In this document: positions 13,401 through 24,281 of the stretch, piece by piece | Position numbering within the stretch: the stretch's first letter is position 1 | How the letters are laid out: every line of letters begins with the position of its first letter | Assembly: GCA_002102555.1 (NCBI GenBank) | Contig: MCFL01000034.1 | Span: 124,001-188,000 of the forward strand | From: Catenaria anguillulae PL171 | Taxonomy: Eukaryota; Blastocladiomycota; Blastocladiomycetes; Blastocladiales; Catenariaceae | Direction of reading: 5' to 3' | Length of the DNA stretch: 64,000 nucleotides | Program-made: the position numbers and the translations under genes | Notes under the pieces: generated by a model | Database searches by the model: none | The model's input: only the letters and a program-made list of their open reading frames with translations | Told to the model about the DNA's origin: nothing

Positions 13401-16400
13401 TGAGATCTACTTGCAACTTTTTGCGCTGCGCCTCGGCAGCGTTGCGCTTCCTGACCTCCTCCTCAAGCTCCTCGCGGACGCCCTCGAGTTGCTTGACCAA
13501 TGCAGCGCGCTCCTTATCGAGGCGATCCGACTTGCCTGCCTCTTCCTCGACCCTAGCATTGGCCGACGCAAGCTGCTTCTCAATACCGTCCTTGGCCATG
13601 CGCAGCTCGTTGCACGAATCCTCAAGCTCCAACACGCGTGCCTTGGCGGCACTGAGATCTGTGTCGAGCTGGCGCTTAGACTTATCGAGCTTGTTCTTGC
13701 TCTCGAGCAACGTTCCATCTCGGTCTGCAGTTCGTTGGCCTTCTTTTCAAGCGCTAACCGCTGCTTGTTCAAGTTGTTGCGCTCCTCGAGCACCGTCTCG
13801 GATTCTTTGCGCAACGACTCGAGCGCAGCCGCCGACTTGCGCTTGGCCTCCTCCGACTCTTGTTGCACTGTGGCCAACTGGCTCTTGAGATCTTGCAACT
13901 CGGACTCACGCAGACGCCGCAGCTCTTGACTCTTGGACTCTTGATCGTTCTTGTCGTCAACCACATGCTTGAGGTCCTCAAACTCGGACTCCAACTTGCG
14001 GACCTTCTTTGCCAACCGGTCCTTTTCTGTCGTCTCGCTGTTGAGCTGCTCTTCGAGCGTTGCAATCTTGGCTTGCAAGTCGCGCTTGGCACGCTCGGCC
14101 GCCTCGCGGTCCGCCGACTCGGTCTTGAGCTGCCCCGAGAGCGACTCCAACTCGGCCTCCTTGCGCTTGACGAGTGCATCCAGATCGGCCTTGGCCTTTT
14201 GCACATCGGCCAGCGTTGATTTTGTGGACCCAAGCTCCGACTCGAGCGCTTGACGCTTGGATCCCAGCGTGCTCAAATCCTGCTCTTGCTTGGCACCTTT
14301 TCTTCCGCTTCTTGCAGTTGCGACTCGAGGCGTTTCTTTTGCTTGAGCAGCTCTCCCTCCTTTTCGGTACCCGACGACAACTGACGTTCGTAGTCCGCAC
14401 AATCTGCTCCAGCGTCTTCTTTTCCGCGGCAATCTTGTTGAGCGATGTGGTTCCAGTGAGCAGCTCCTGTTCCAATTCCTTGACGCGTGCTTCCTTGCTT
14501 GCGCGCTCCTTGTCCAACCGCTCGACCGTCTGCTTTTCTTCGGCAAGCATCTCGGACAACTCCTTGTGCTCGGCCTCGAGCTTCACCTTTGCCGCACTTG
14601 CCTCGTCCGCTTGCTTCTCGAGCTCGGCATACTCCTTGTTGAATTGCTCCAACTCCTCCTGCAACGACGCCAGCCTCTGCTGCGCACGCGCCAGAATGAT
14701 GGCCTGATCCGCAGCAGCCGACTGTTCCGACTTGAGCAATTCCTCATACTGCTTCTTTTCCTGCTCGAGCTGCATGCGGACGGCATCGATACTGTTGCGC
14801 TCGTCGGTCGCGCGCTGCAAGTGCGTCTTGAGCTCTTGAATGTTTTCCTCCTTGCGGCGCAACTCGTCATCCATGCGGCCGACGTTGAGCAGCGGCTTGA
14901 CCTTGGAGTAGAGCTTCCACCATGCCCATTCACGCAGCTGCACGTAAATGCGGGCGTTGCGCTGGATCAACTTGACAGCCTTGGCCTGGTCAAGCAACCG
15001 CCGGTGCTGTTTGCGAGCAAGGAACCCGCGGCATTGCGACTGGAATCCCGGTGATGATTTTCCCAAGCTTGACATCGCGAATCTCTTCCAGCTCAGCCAA
15101 CACACCTGCACGGAAGAATACCTTGGACGATCCAATCCGGTACTGGTTGGCATCGAGTTGCAATGACTGCAGGATAGTCTCTGTGGCTTTGCGTCCATCC
15201 ATGAACCCCTTGGGAATCAAGCCCGGGCACAGAATCTCGTAGCGCAACCTGAACTCGGCAAATGGCAGTCGGTTCGGGAAACCAGCGCGGCAAATGCGAA
15301 TGCCCTCCAAAACACCATTGCACCTGAGCTGCTCGAGCACAAGCGGGACGTGAATCTTGCCCGGCTTCTTTTCCTCGTTGGGAATGATGCACCGGACGAA
15401 ATGCGGCTGGGTCGAGTAGAGCTGCGACATGAGCGACACGAGCTGCTCCTTGTGCTTTTGGGCGACCGTCCTGAACGCGCCCTTTTTCACAATGCCGGCT
15501 TTTCCTGGCGCCGCGAGCACAGGCTTGGGCACCGATCCGCTGCCCGCGCCGTCCTCGCCCTCGCCCAGCGAGTCGGCAAACAAGCTCGCAATAAACTTGT
15601 CTGCGCTCCCGGCCAACAGCCGCGTCACATTCTCGTTGAGCGGATCCTTGTTCTTGTCGAGCCACGCGGCCGTCTTGTACTCAACCTTACCTGCATAGTG
15701 GTTGATCAAGAACCCATCTTGCGCAAACCGCGGCACCTCGTACTTGTTGGACTTGCCCTTCCACAGGCCGTGCAACTTGTCGGTGAATGTCTTGTCTGTG
15801 GCTTTGGGCATGACACACTCCTCGTCCAGCAAGCTCAAGATACCGATGGGGTTGGTCTTTTCAATCAAGTCAATGGTCGGCTGCAAATCGAGCCCGAAAT
15901 CAATAAACTTCCACTCAATGCCCTCGCGCTTGTACTCTTCTTGCTCCAAGATGAACATGTGGTGGTTAAAAAACTGCTGCAGACGCTCGTTGGTGTAGTT
16001 GATGCACAGCTGCTCAAATGAGTTGATGTCAAATATCTCAAACCCGGCAATATCCAGCACGCCAATGAAAGTGGACCGCGCGCTGGGCTGGTCCAGGGCC
16101 TGGTTGACGCGATCCACGAGCCGGCCAAACATGCGCTCGTACAACGAACGCGCCAGAGCCTCGACCGACGAAGTGACTTGCTCGGGGGTGCGCGATTGCG
16201 TCACCCAGTCGCGACCGGCCTTGATCTTGGGCTTGGTCAGGCCCTTGATAAAGTCTTGCACGGGAATGCCCAGCACGTGGCACACTTTTTCGCAGGGCAG
16301 GGTGTCTGTGATGGTTGCTTGTTGCTCGCGGTCCGCCACGGACGTGATGTTGCCCAAGAGAAGCACACCAGCAATCGTGCGGAAAAAGTCGCGCTGTTCT

Positions 16401-17754
16401 TCGCGAGTGAAGCCCATGATGTCCATAGATTCCTAGTATGGGTGGTATCCGTCGGTATGAGTGAGCACGTGGACATGGCGGAATCCCAATTGAAAAACAA
16501 TCGGCATACCTGCAATGCCTTGAAATCGGCTGCGTCGTCCACGCCATCAATATTCTTGTTTGAGTTCTTGGTAAACTGATAGCTGCCCAAATTGCCACCC
16601 TCGAGTAAAAGCTCCTTCTTCAACTCTGGACTCGCGCCCTTGAGCAGCTGGTAAAAGATGTGATAGTTGCGCTCCTTGGCCGTCTGATGCGTGACACGCG
16701 ACTTTTCAAGCAAGTACCGCTCAATGTTTGCGCCCGTGATGAGGCCCGCGGCGTTGAACTCGATGCGGACAAACTTGCCGAAACGTGACGAGTTATTGTT
16801 GCGAATGGTTTGCGCGTTACCAAATGATTCGAGAATCGGGTTGGCCTGCAAGATTTGTTGCTCGAGTTGGCCCATGCCGTTTTGGTGAGACGATTTGTCG
16901 CCAGCAATGTAGGCCAAGTATTGGATCACCTTTTTCGTGTTTTCTGTTTTGCCCGCACCAGATTCACCGCTGTGTACAAAAGTCCAGTGACGGCAAATGG
17001 TCAGTAAATCGGGACCGTTGAGCGTGAATGTAACAAGTCAACGACGTACGTGATCAAAATGGACTGATTCTCCCGATCCTGCAGCATGTCGCGGAACGCA
17101 GCATCGGTGATGGCAAACACATGCGGCACCATTTCTGCGCGCTTCTTGTTGCGATACGCTTGGACGACTTCCTCGGCGTAAATGGGCAGGCGGTGGTACG
17201 GGTTGACGGCCACCAAGAAGAGCCCCGAGTAAGTCTGTGAGTGCCAATCAAAGACTAGTCAGAATTCAAGCTCGGGAAAACGCAACATGAATGGAAAGAA
17301 CGTACGTAGATCAAGTTGGAATGGTACCGCAGCCTCAAATTGTGAACGACGGACGCCTCGTTCAGGTACGCCAAATCAGCCATGTCGTCGGCCTTGTCAA
17401 ACTTTGGCGGATTCATCTTTTGCGCATCGTTGATGTTGACAATCCGTTCCTGTGTACCGCAACAATCAATCGGGGGTGGTGTGAGTGGGCTTATGGATCC
17501 GCCGAAAAAACAGTGATCGTATGTACTTTATCATCATTCGCCTTGACCGTGACCGTATCGTCGCCATTCTCCTTGGTAATGTATCCAGCGACATACCCTT
17601 GCTCTGCGTCAGGTACCCACAGCCACTTCTTCTCATTGAAGGCGGCCATGGCGACCGCGTCGACGGCCATGCGTTGCGGGTTGTTTGAGCCGCGTGTGAA
17701 AGCGCTCGCATCAAATGTGCCCGAGGAGGCACCAGGGCCGCCAGAGGATGCCAT
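10460..17754 (-). CDS. Conventional myosin II heavy chain
   Basis: Actin-based motor of the contractile ring and actomyosin bundles. Starts at ATG 17754 (MASSGGPG). In order: SH3-like myosin N domain ([18 protein letters not shown]); PYHRLPIY; P-loop GESGAGKT near residue 187; SSRFGKF switch I region; DIAGFEIF switch II; the actin-binding region [19 protein letters not shown]1/SH2 and converter; two IQ motifs ([24 protein letters not shown]) for light chains; then a heptad-repeat rod of roughly 1500 residues ending at KRLKSRGV. Total is about 2330 aa, close to filamentous-fungal MyoB-type myosin II and longer than animal forms. Four introns are supported by GT/AG and protein continuity: 17450-17526, 17235-17305, 16970-17049, 16433-16509. 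The rod shifts frame without introns near 15050, 14400, 14290, 13710 and 10820; each is mended by one base, so I infer assembly indels rather than a pseudogene. Confidence 0.95.
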
Positions 17755-18397
17755 TGTGGTAGATGAAGGTTGCTGAGCAAGTACGGCGATAAAGTCAAGG
17801 TGGCGTGGGAAGCGACGCGTCTGTTGGCGTTGACCGTCAATTCAATCGAATCGCGCGAGGTTGGGCGAGGTGGTTGATCGAGGGCAATGACGGCCAAGGT
17901 TTGCACGAGGATGCAAGTGCGTCAAGTGTTTGGGCGGGGTATCGGACGAAACTGCACTGCAGCCAATCGGTTGATGTTGATGATTCGGTGCTGTTGGCCG
18001 TCCAAGTCGACAAACATGGTCTTGCAACGGCCGAGGTCGATGTCGACCACAAAAGCAAAAGCGGCATTCAAATGGCGCACACAAGCGAAGTGATCGGCGC
18101 ACTCGCCTGGGCTGTGGCCGATGGAACATTCTCGGGAACTTCCATCATCGATCTACCGTTCTTTCCTCCTCCGACAACAAAAATCAATCGCATGCAACCC
18201 TATGGTACATAAAACACTTGAATGAATCGTTATCAAAGGCGGAATCCACTTCTGGCAATCTCTTTCTCAACGCATGCATCGCTTCCTTTGCGTTTCACGC
18301 CCACCTGCCAGCAGTTCTCCCAATCCGTCTCGCCCTTGACGGCCTTCTGATCCGATCACACACTGCCTGACAGCAAGTACTCCCTGTCCCAAGAAGC
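17755..18397. promoter_or_regulatory. Divergent intergenic region, myosin II / orphan gene
   Basis: 643 bases between the divergent start codons of the myosin II gene and the 18398 gene, so it should hold both promoters. Short ORFs here show no domain. I cannot identify specific transcription factor sites. Confidence 0.5.
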
Positions 18398-19564
18398 ATG
18401 TCATCGACCACCAACCCACAGCCTCGCACAGGTATCCCACGGCCCAAAGTGGCTCCGCCGCCAAACCCTTCCGCATCCTCAACCGGTCGGCGGCCCATTG
18501 GCAACCCTCGCACCGGCCTCCAGCCTTCCCAATCTGAGCCTGCCGCCAACCGCGCAAGCGACCTCTCCTCAATCATGTCGGGCCTTTCCCTTGCACACTC
18601 CCGCCCGCCTTCAAGTTCCCAGACCGAACCATCAACGAAACTCTCATCCACCGTTCGCCATCTGGCTCCCACATCAAATTCCACAACCGCCCGGTCCAGA
18701 AGTGCAGACGATGACGATGATGACGACATTCAAATTCTCCCATCCTCGACCCCAAGTCGCCCGCTCTCTTCTTCCTCCCAGCACTCCCTGGCCGAAACCA
18801 AAGCAGCCCTCCGTGCCCTCAACTCGCTCGTCTCCTCATTCACCGGCCCACTCTCCATGGCGCAAGTGGACGCCATTCAAGCCATTCTGTACCCGCCCAC
18901 GCGCCCGACAGAGGCCCCGTCTCTCTCGGACGACGTGCTGTCTGACCTCGCACACATTACTGCGTTTCCGGGCACGCGATTGGCCAGAGCCGCGGAATCT
19001 GGCAGCGGCCACAACGGCGACGACGACGACAATGAGCCGTTTGCAGATGACGTACTGGGCGGCGACCTCACAAAGGCTAGACCCGTGAAACCCCCCGGCG
19101 AGTTGCTCGTCAAGAACGCCCCGAGCCGGTCCGTCGCACACCGCGCGCTCGCCATGAAGCTAGCCGAGCATCGCAAGCGCAAGGAAGAGGAGCGCAATGG
19201 CGTCAATGGCAGCGAGCAGGTTTTGGCGCCCGGAACGCCGGCAGCTGCCATCAAGTCCGAAACACCACTTAGGTCGTCACGGGTTGATGTGTCCAGCACA
19301 CCCGCCACGACTCCAGGACACGGATCGGTTCCATCGACGGCCGTCAAGCCGCCGGCTATTGTCAAGCGCGAGCCCGTGGATACGCTGGACCGCGTATTAC
19401 TTGAGGTGAGTGCAAAGACAAAGGCAGCAACGGGTGGGTCGTCAAAGGTGCTTGGGCTGGGCACAGCAAGTCGGTTGGGCGGTGTTGGGTTGAGTGGGAC
19501 CGCTCAGACGCAGGGGCAAGGCAAGAGGAGGTTGGTCAAGCCTGTGCAGCCGCCGACGTTGTAA
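18398..19564 (+). CDS. Orphan Ser/Pro-rich protein with acidic SUMO-interaction-like motif
   Basis: Single-exon 388-aa protein from ATG 18398 to TAA 19562-19564; not recognised. The N-terminal third is Pro/Ser-rich and basic. Near residue 108 a run of seven Asp is followed by IQILPS, the classic shape of a SUMO-interaction motif (hydrophobic core beside an acidic stretch). A helical segment follows (LAETKAALRALNSLV, then MAQVDAIQAIL). Near residue 245 there is a charged helix (ALAMKLAEHRKRKEEE), and the C-terminus is basic (KRRLVKPVQPPTL). No transmembrane segment or signal peptide. Composition suggests a nuclear, largely disordered protein. It is divergent from the myosin II gene. That it is a real gene is likely from the long uninterrupted frame in GC-rich sequence; function is unknown. 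Confidence 0.7.
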   Translation: MSSTTNPQPRTGIPRPKVAPPPNPSASSTGRRPIGNPRTGLQPSQSEPAANRASDLSSIMSGLSLAHSRPPSSSQTEPSTKLSSTVRHLAPTSNSTTARSRSADDDDDDDIQILPSSTPSRPLSSSSQHSLAETKAALRALNSLVSSFTGPLSMAQVDAIQAILYPPTRPTEAPSLSDDVLSDLAHITAFPGTRLARAAESGSGHNGDDDDNEPFADDVLGGDLTKARPVKPPGELLVKNAPSRSVAHRALAMKLAEHRKRKEEERNGVNGSEQVLAPGTPAAAIKSETPLRSSRVDVSSTPATTPGHGSVPSTAVKPPAIVKREPVDTLDRVLLEVSAKTKAATGGSSKVLGLGTASRLGGVGLSGTAQTQGQGKRRLVKPVQPPTL

Positions 19565-19803
19565 ACGGGCCGGCCTGTGTGATGACTGTATCCAAATGAT
19601 CTTTTGCGAGTGTGGACTATTTATTTATTGGGATATTGTTGAAACCTATGAATGATGCCTGAGAGCTTGAAGCTGCTGGATGAGGTTTTTCCTGATGTGC
19701 ATTGACATCGAAGTCGGACTGATCGCCTTCACGTTTTCAACTCGCTACATTGATACCGGTCCATAAAACATTGGCCTAACCTAATCAATGAACGCCCGCA
19801 AAT

Positions 19804-20014
19804 ATGGACATACTCATCGCAAGCGACCCGCACACCATACCGGACCCGGTCCTCGAGCGCCTCCTCGGCATGGCCATCCGGCTCGCGGCCGTAAAAACGC
19901 AGACCGCCTTTGGGGTTGGCAGGCAAGCTCCAGTTTCGAATCCATCATGCCGGCCAGTACATCGATAACGAGGATACGGACGATTGGCCGCCGTATGAGC
20001 CTGATGAGTTTTAG
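19804..20014 (+). CDS. Possible small acidic-tailed protein (one frameshift)
   Basis: Low-confidence gene of about 69 residues. From ATG 19804 the frame reads MDILIASDPHTIPDPVLERL and then a helix up to AVKTQTAFG. The coherent continuation (GLAGKLQFRIHHAGQYIDN, then EDTDDWPPYEPDEF and stop TAG 20012-20014) is one base out of phase. The switch falls in a GGGG run at about 19911-19914; one G fewer would make a continuous protein. The family is not recognised. Confidence 0.35.
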
Positions 20015-20061
20015 CTGTTGCTCAACATGTCGAATAGCCGCACCTGAATTGGCCAAGCAGA

Positions 20062-20442
20062 GTGCCTTCCAGCTCTCCTTGTTGGAGTCATGGAGAGGCT
20101 ATCCGCTATTACTTGAGCGTCTGTTCACCAAACCGCAAGATCACTTTGGACCAAAGCGTCGAGTGCTCACCGTCCCCCTCGATTTGGATCTGGCGTTCAA
20201 GGCACAGGCCGGGGTTTCTGTGTATGATTGAATGTACTCTTTTTCGAATGAAGGGCAAGGGCCAGTGTATCTGGAGCGCTGAAGCAAGGAAACACCTCAT
20301 CGACAAGACGGGACTGCCGGCTGGACCGAGGCCTCAAGAGCCTGGGTCTGAAGATTCCGACGAAGAACTTTTGGAGGATGAATTCCACGATCAAAATTAT
20401 GAGGAGGATGACGAACTACCAAGGTTCATGTCACGAAGTTGA
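20062..20442 (+). CDS. Possible acidic hypothetical protein or 3' exon
   Basis: Weak call. The last part, from about 20250, reads KGKGQCIWSAEARKHLIDK followed by a strongly acidic tail (SEDSDEELLEDEFHDQ, then YEEDDELP) and stop at 20440-20442, which looks more like protein than chance. The upstream half of this frame is not convincing; a better stretch in another frame (SAFQLSLLESWRGYPLLLERL at about 20070-20130) may belong to the same gene through an indel or small intron. No domain recognised. Confidence 0.25.
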   Translation: MPSSSPCWSHGEAIRYYLSVCSPNRKITLDQSVECSPSPSIWIWRSRHRPGFLCMIECTLFRMKGKGQCIWSAEARKHLIDKTGLPAGPRPQEPGSEDSDEELLEDEFHDQNYEEDDELPRFMSRS

Positions 20443-20766
20443 GAGCGGCGATTAGTCTGTCGTGATTCATCTCCGGCTCTTGTACCTTTCTCGTACATTT
20501 GGTCTGGCCATTTGCATCTTTTGTGTCTTTTTTGTCGCCATTCTCAACCTCTGTCGTCGGGGGCCTGACGACCCGGCCCGTTTATCAGGCTATGGCATTT
20601 TCTAGCACCTGGCCCGTCCTTCGCCGGAAGAACGGCACATTCGGCGCGTGAGATTCGGGACGGCTGTGGGACTGTCTCGCGGGGTCGCCGAAAACCATTC
20701 CTATCCCAATCAATGCAAGTGAGATACTGTACCACATTCCACATGCAACTTTCGGCAACACATGTC
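20443..20766. other. Intergenic region upstream of the CDGSH gene
   Basis: 324 bases with no supported gene; presumably contains the promoter of the CDGSH protein gene. Confidence 0.5.
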
Positions 20767-21637
20767 ATGTCATCGCCATCACCCTCCGCTGCTGTCCACT
20801 CGCCAAGCGATCCGCGGCCAACGCCAACATCAACCGTCGTTGCTGAACCGACACTGGCACAACCTTGCACCGGCGCCTCGGCTTCATGCGACATTGAAGA
20901 CTTGGTTGAAGACAGCGATTCATCATCCGACGACGACAACGGCGCCAAGCCCGTGACACAGGATCCGAGCAAGCAGCTGTACCCGACAGTTCCATTCTAT
21001 GGGCCATGTATCATTCGAGGATTGAAGCCAGGTGAGAAGAAACGTTGGTGTACCTGCGGTGCGTCATAGTAGCCGGCCTGGTTCCACAGGCAGAGAGCTG
21101 ATTTGCACCCGACCGAGCTCAGGTCTATCAAAAACCCAGCCTTGGTGTGACAACGCTCACGTACGTACTCGTTCGGTTCAGTTTCCTCATACTTCGGCGG
21201 CGCAAACCTCTCACTCCATATTCTGATACACAGCGTGGTACGCCGTTCAAACCGCACGTATGGAAAGTTCCCGACAAGCCTCAGACCATTTACTCCATTT
21301 GCAATTGCAAGTACACAAAGTACGTGCGCTATTTGGCCGGATGCCGCCGTCCTCCCGACAGTTTCTCCTGACAAGTTGCGTTCATTCACTTTTGCAGAAG
21401 CCCGCCTTTCTGTGATGCCGAGCGTACGTATTTACACACTGTTCCATCCCTAAGAGACGCGGCTGCAACGCTGAGCTGACCAGCGCTTGCTTCGCTCAAC
21501 CGCCTCTTGATACAGATACAAACTGTCCCATCGACATTTACCGGCGACAAAAGGGATGCCAATCAGCCCACACCGATTCCATCAAAATCTGCACCGATTG
21601 TGGCTGGACACCAGAGACAGTTCTGATCGACTTGTAG
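20767..21637 (+). CDS. CDGSH iron-sulfur domain protein (CISD3-like, two CDGSH motifs)
   Basis: Five exons joined by GT/AG introns at 21059-21122, 21161-21233, 21320-21397 and 21424-21515 give 187 aa in one frame. Two CDGSH-type 2Fe-2S sites are reassembled across exons: WCTCGLSKTQPWCDNAH (C-x-C...P-x-C-D-x-x-H) and CNCKYTKSPPFCDAEH. Two motifs in one chain is the CISD3/MiNT arrangement, a mitochondrial matrix protein in animals, whereas mitoNEET has one motif and a membrane anchor. The 100-residue N-terminus is Ser/Pro-rich with an acidic Ser-Asp patch and no clear presequence. After the second site there is an unusual Cys-containing tail (TNCPIDIYRRQKGC, then KICTDCGW) not expected from the family. 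I chose ATG 20767; an in-frame ATG at 20743 is possible. It is convergent with RIO2, 92 bases away. Confidence 0.88.
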
Positions 21638-21729
21638 CCGTAATGGCAGCTGTGGACAGTGTGATGTGTATGATACATTGAGATTTCGAAATGGCTAAAC
21701 GCTCTATATATGTACCCAACAAAGCGCAT

Positions 21730-23302
21730 TCACCAATCGCTCCGTCCCGCCGAAATGGAGTCCTTGACGGTCCGATCCTTGCGACTCCGCGTCTTGTTAC
21801 TATTCCGATGCTGCTCGCCCTTGGCCGACTTGCCCACTGACCTCGCCACGCGCTCCTTGATTTCCTCAGCAGTGAGTGTTCGCTTGGCCTTGACGAGCCG
21901 GGGTGCCTTGACGGGTGCGGGTTCCTCGTCATCGGATCCGTCAGAGGCGGCGCCGTCGGCACCGGCAGCTTGGCGCTTGTTGAATGCGGCCAAGTCTTGG
22001 TCGCGGAACGCACGGAACTCGCGGTTGTTGGGGGCGTCGCGGGCAAGGTCCGAGTCGTCGTCATCGGATTCAGCGTCGGATTCGGCTGGAGCGTGTGCAC
22101 TGTTGCCGGTGGTGGAAGAGTCGGCATCAATGGACAAGATCTTGACCCCGTCGAGAATGGCGTCGGCTTGAAGCTCACCCTCGCCGTCACCTTCACTATC
22201 GCTCTCGTCCTCTTCTTCCTCGACCTGATCCCCAGCCTCGTCCCGACGATCCCTCTCTTGCTCTAAAAACACCTCGAGCTCCCGCAACTGCTTCTTTGTC
22301 AACTTCATGGCCCCACTTGCATTGATGGCTGCATCTAAGTCCAACGTCCGATTCACATCCCGGTCAAACTCTGGCCACCAATCCGCCTCGAAATCATACC
22401 TCCTGCGGAAATAATCCCGCACACACTGCACATCCCGATCAAACTGTTCCTTGGCATTCACATGCCTCGTGGAAATCATTTGCGGGAAATCAATCAAAAT
22501 TGGGGCCTGGTCGCGCTCGCGTACAAGCAAGTTGAACTCGTTGAAATCGCCATGCACAAGGCCGTGCGCGGCAATCTTGAGGACGAGCTTCATGAGCTCG
22601 GCATACAACTTGCCCACGTCGCCCACGTGCGCCACGTGAGTCAAGGGCACACCATCCACCAAGTCCATGACCACACAGTGCCGGTTTTGATCATACGGCG
22701 TTGGCACGGGAAAGCCATGCTCGTGCAGGGCCTTCATGAACGCAAATTCCTTGGCTGCCGCAAGCCGAGACATGTACATCCACGACGCCGATTTGCGCGA
22801 CTCGAGGTAATCGCGCTTGGTTTTGATGGCGCGGAAACTCGTACGCCCCAGGCGGTGGATCTTGAGCACGCGCTGGTGCCCGTGTTCGTCCGCTACGATG
22901 TAAATGTCGGATTCCTTTCCGACACCAATTTGGTTGCCAACAGAGTAGACAGTGCCGCGCGCGGCAAACGTGTGCAGGGCAAGGTAATCGTAGCCGCCGT
23001 ACGTCAGGCGGTAGCCGTCGTCTACGTGAGGAAGCGAGCATTGTCAGTGGAGGCTCGATTCGTCTGGACTGGTCGTGGAAAGCCGTGACAAGTGTACATT
23101 TTGCATTCTGGACACGTGCGACCAGGTTGTTCTTTGCCAAATCGCCCAAGATCTTGAATGCGCCACCAGCCTTGAGTTTGGAAATGTTTGCAATGAGGGG
23201 CGTCGGCACGACTTCGTGGTTCTTTGAGCCCATCTCCACGGCGGTGAGCACGCGGAACTCGTCCGAGGACAGGTAGCGAAGCAGTTTGGCGTCGAGTTTC
23301 AT
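21730..23302 (-). CDS. RIO2: RIO2 atypical protein kinase/ATPase, 40S ribosome maturation
   Basis: Two exons (23098-23302, 21730-23021) with a 76-base intron give 498 aa. The N-terminal winged helix is RIO2-specific (MKLDAKLLRYLSSDEFRVL, GGAFKILGDLAKNNL). The kinase core shows the Gly-rich loop QIGVGKESDIY, the VLKIHRLGRTSFR strand with catalytic Lys, the catalytic loop GLVHGDFNEFNLL, and the metal-binding LIDFPQMIS (DFP in place of DFG). The C-terminal 170 residues are acidic (EEEEDESDSEGDGEG) with basic ends, as in fungal and animal RIO2. RIO2 acts on cytoplasmic pre-40S particles in final 18S maturation. Start at ATG 23302 matches the usual N-terminus exactly. The next - strand gene upstream is the Hsp12-like gene. 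Confidence 0.96.
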
Positions 23303-23781
23303 TGTTGGCGGGTGTACATGGATATCAGTGGTGGGCATGTGTACGTTGTCCTTGAGAATACGTTTGACATGGTCACGGTTGGTGCTGGGAAGGCGTAGGC
23401 AATGGGGCTGAGCTACAAATATGTATTGCGAGATCACTCACAGTCACGTGACCAGTTGACCTGGGTCATGTCGCGTGCCAGTGGTGTTTCTGTCCTTCCT
23501 CGCTCACAGTCTGGGATGTGAATGACCACAGAAACGTTTGAAATTACGTGACTGAATATAAGCTGACCCACAAGAAAACAACAAATGCAGGAGGTGACCA
23601 CGTTCAAATGGAGATGAAAGAGGTCTGTACAAGAAAAATGACAACCAATCGATGGCACATCAACTCACGTATGGCTGTGCAGTGTGGGATGAGGCGAATG
23701 ACAATAAAACTGCGGATGAAGGCGATGAGAGACCCCAAAAACTTGGCAAACACTTGGTCACAAATCACGGGCATGGGCACC
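23303..23781. other. Intergenic, RIO2 5' / Hsp12-like 3'
   Basis: 479 bases between two - strand genes; holds the RIO2 promoter and the 3' end of the Hsp12-like transcript. No gene or RNA seen. Confidence 0.5.
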
Positions 23782-24281
23782 TTATGCCGACTTGTCCTTG
23801 TCCATCCCGAAAGCGTGCGAAATGGTCTCCAATAAGCCACGATCGTTCGCGCCTTGGGGGGCCGTCGTCGACGTGGTTCCGGTGCCACTCGAGCCGCTCA
23901 GCATGCTGCTGCCACCGGTCGTGTCGGCGCCGCTGGTCCCCCACCCACTCGACGGCGCAGTGCCCGATCCCGATTGCGACTGCAACGAGCCCGAAGGATT
24001 CTCGGTCAGGTCGCGCATCTTGTCGGCGGCCGTTTGGATGTAGCTCTTTTCCGAATCGGGTTGCGCTTTGGCTTGCACAGAGTCGAGACCGCCGCGGGCC
24101 TGGCATGGAGCAAGTAGGGGAGAACAAAAGCGACGTCAGGACTGGAGGTCGGGAGATTCTCTGAATGAAGCGTGATGGGACGTACGCGCTGCTGGGTCAC
24201 GGTCGATTCGTCCTTGAGCGAGTCGGGCGTGATGGCGGCCGAGATGCGGTCAGAGAGTGATTGACGGGTTGTGTCCGACAT
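23782..24281 (-). CDS. Hsp12/Hsp9-family stress protein
   Basis: Two exons (24186-24281 and 23782-24099) with an 86-base intron give 137 aa. The N-terminus MSDTTRQSLSDRISAAITPD, SLKDESTVTQQ, and the second copy of the PDS motif (QAKAQPDSEKSYIQTAADKM) match the Hsp12/WH11/Hsp9 family: small, hydrophilic fungal proteins that form amphipathic helices on membranes under heat, osmotic and stationary-phase stress. The C-terminal half is Gly/Ser/Thr-rich and ends with a charged helix (LLETISHAFGMDKDKSA), an extension relative to yeast Hsp12 (about 109 aa). The family is essentially fungal, so this gene is one of the better taxonomic pointers in the window. Confidence 0.82.

Noticed and set aside
10658-14707. 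Long + strand ORFs running opposite the myosin rod (for example 12400-12891 and 13228-13929)
   Set aside because: They are Leu/Ser-rich antisense shadows of Glu/Leu/Lys heptad codons; the - strand is unmistakably myosin.
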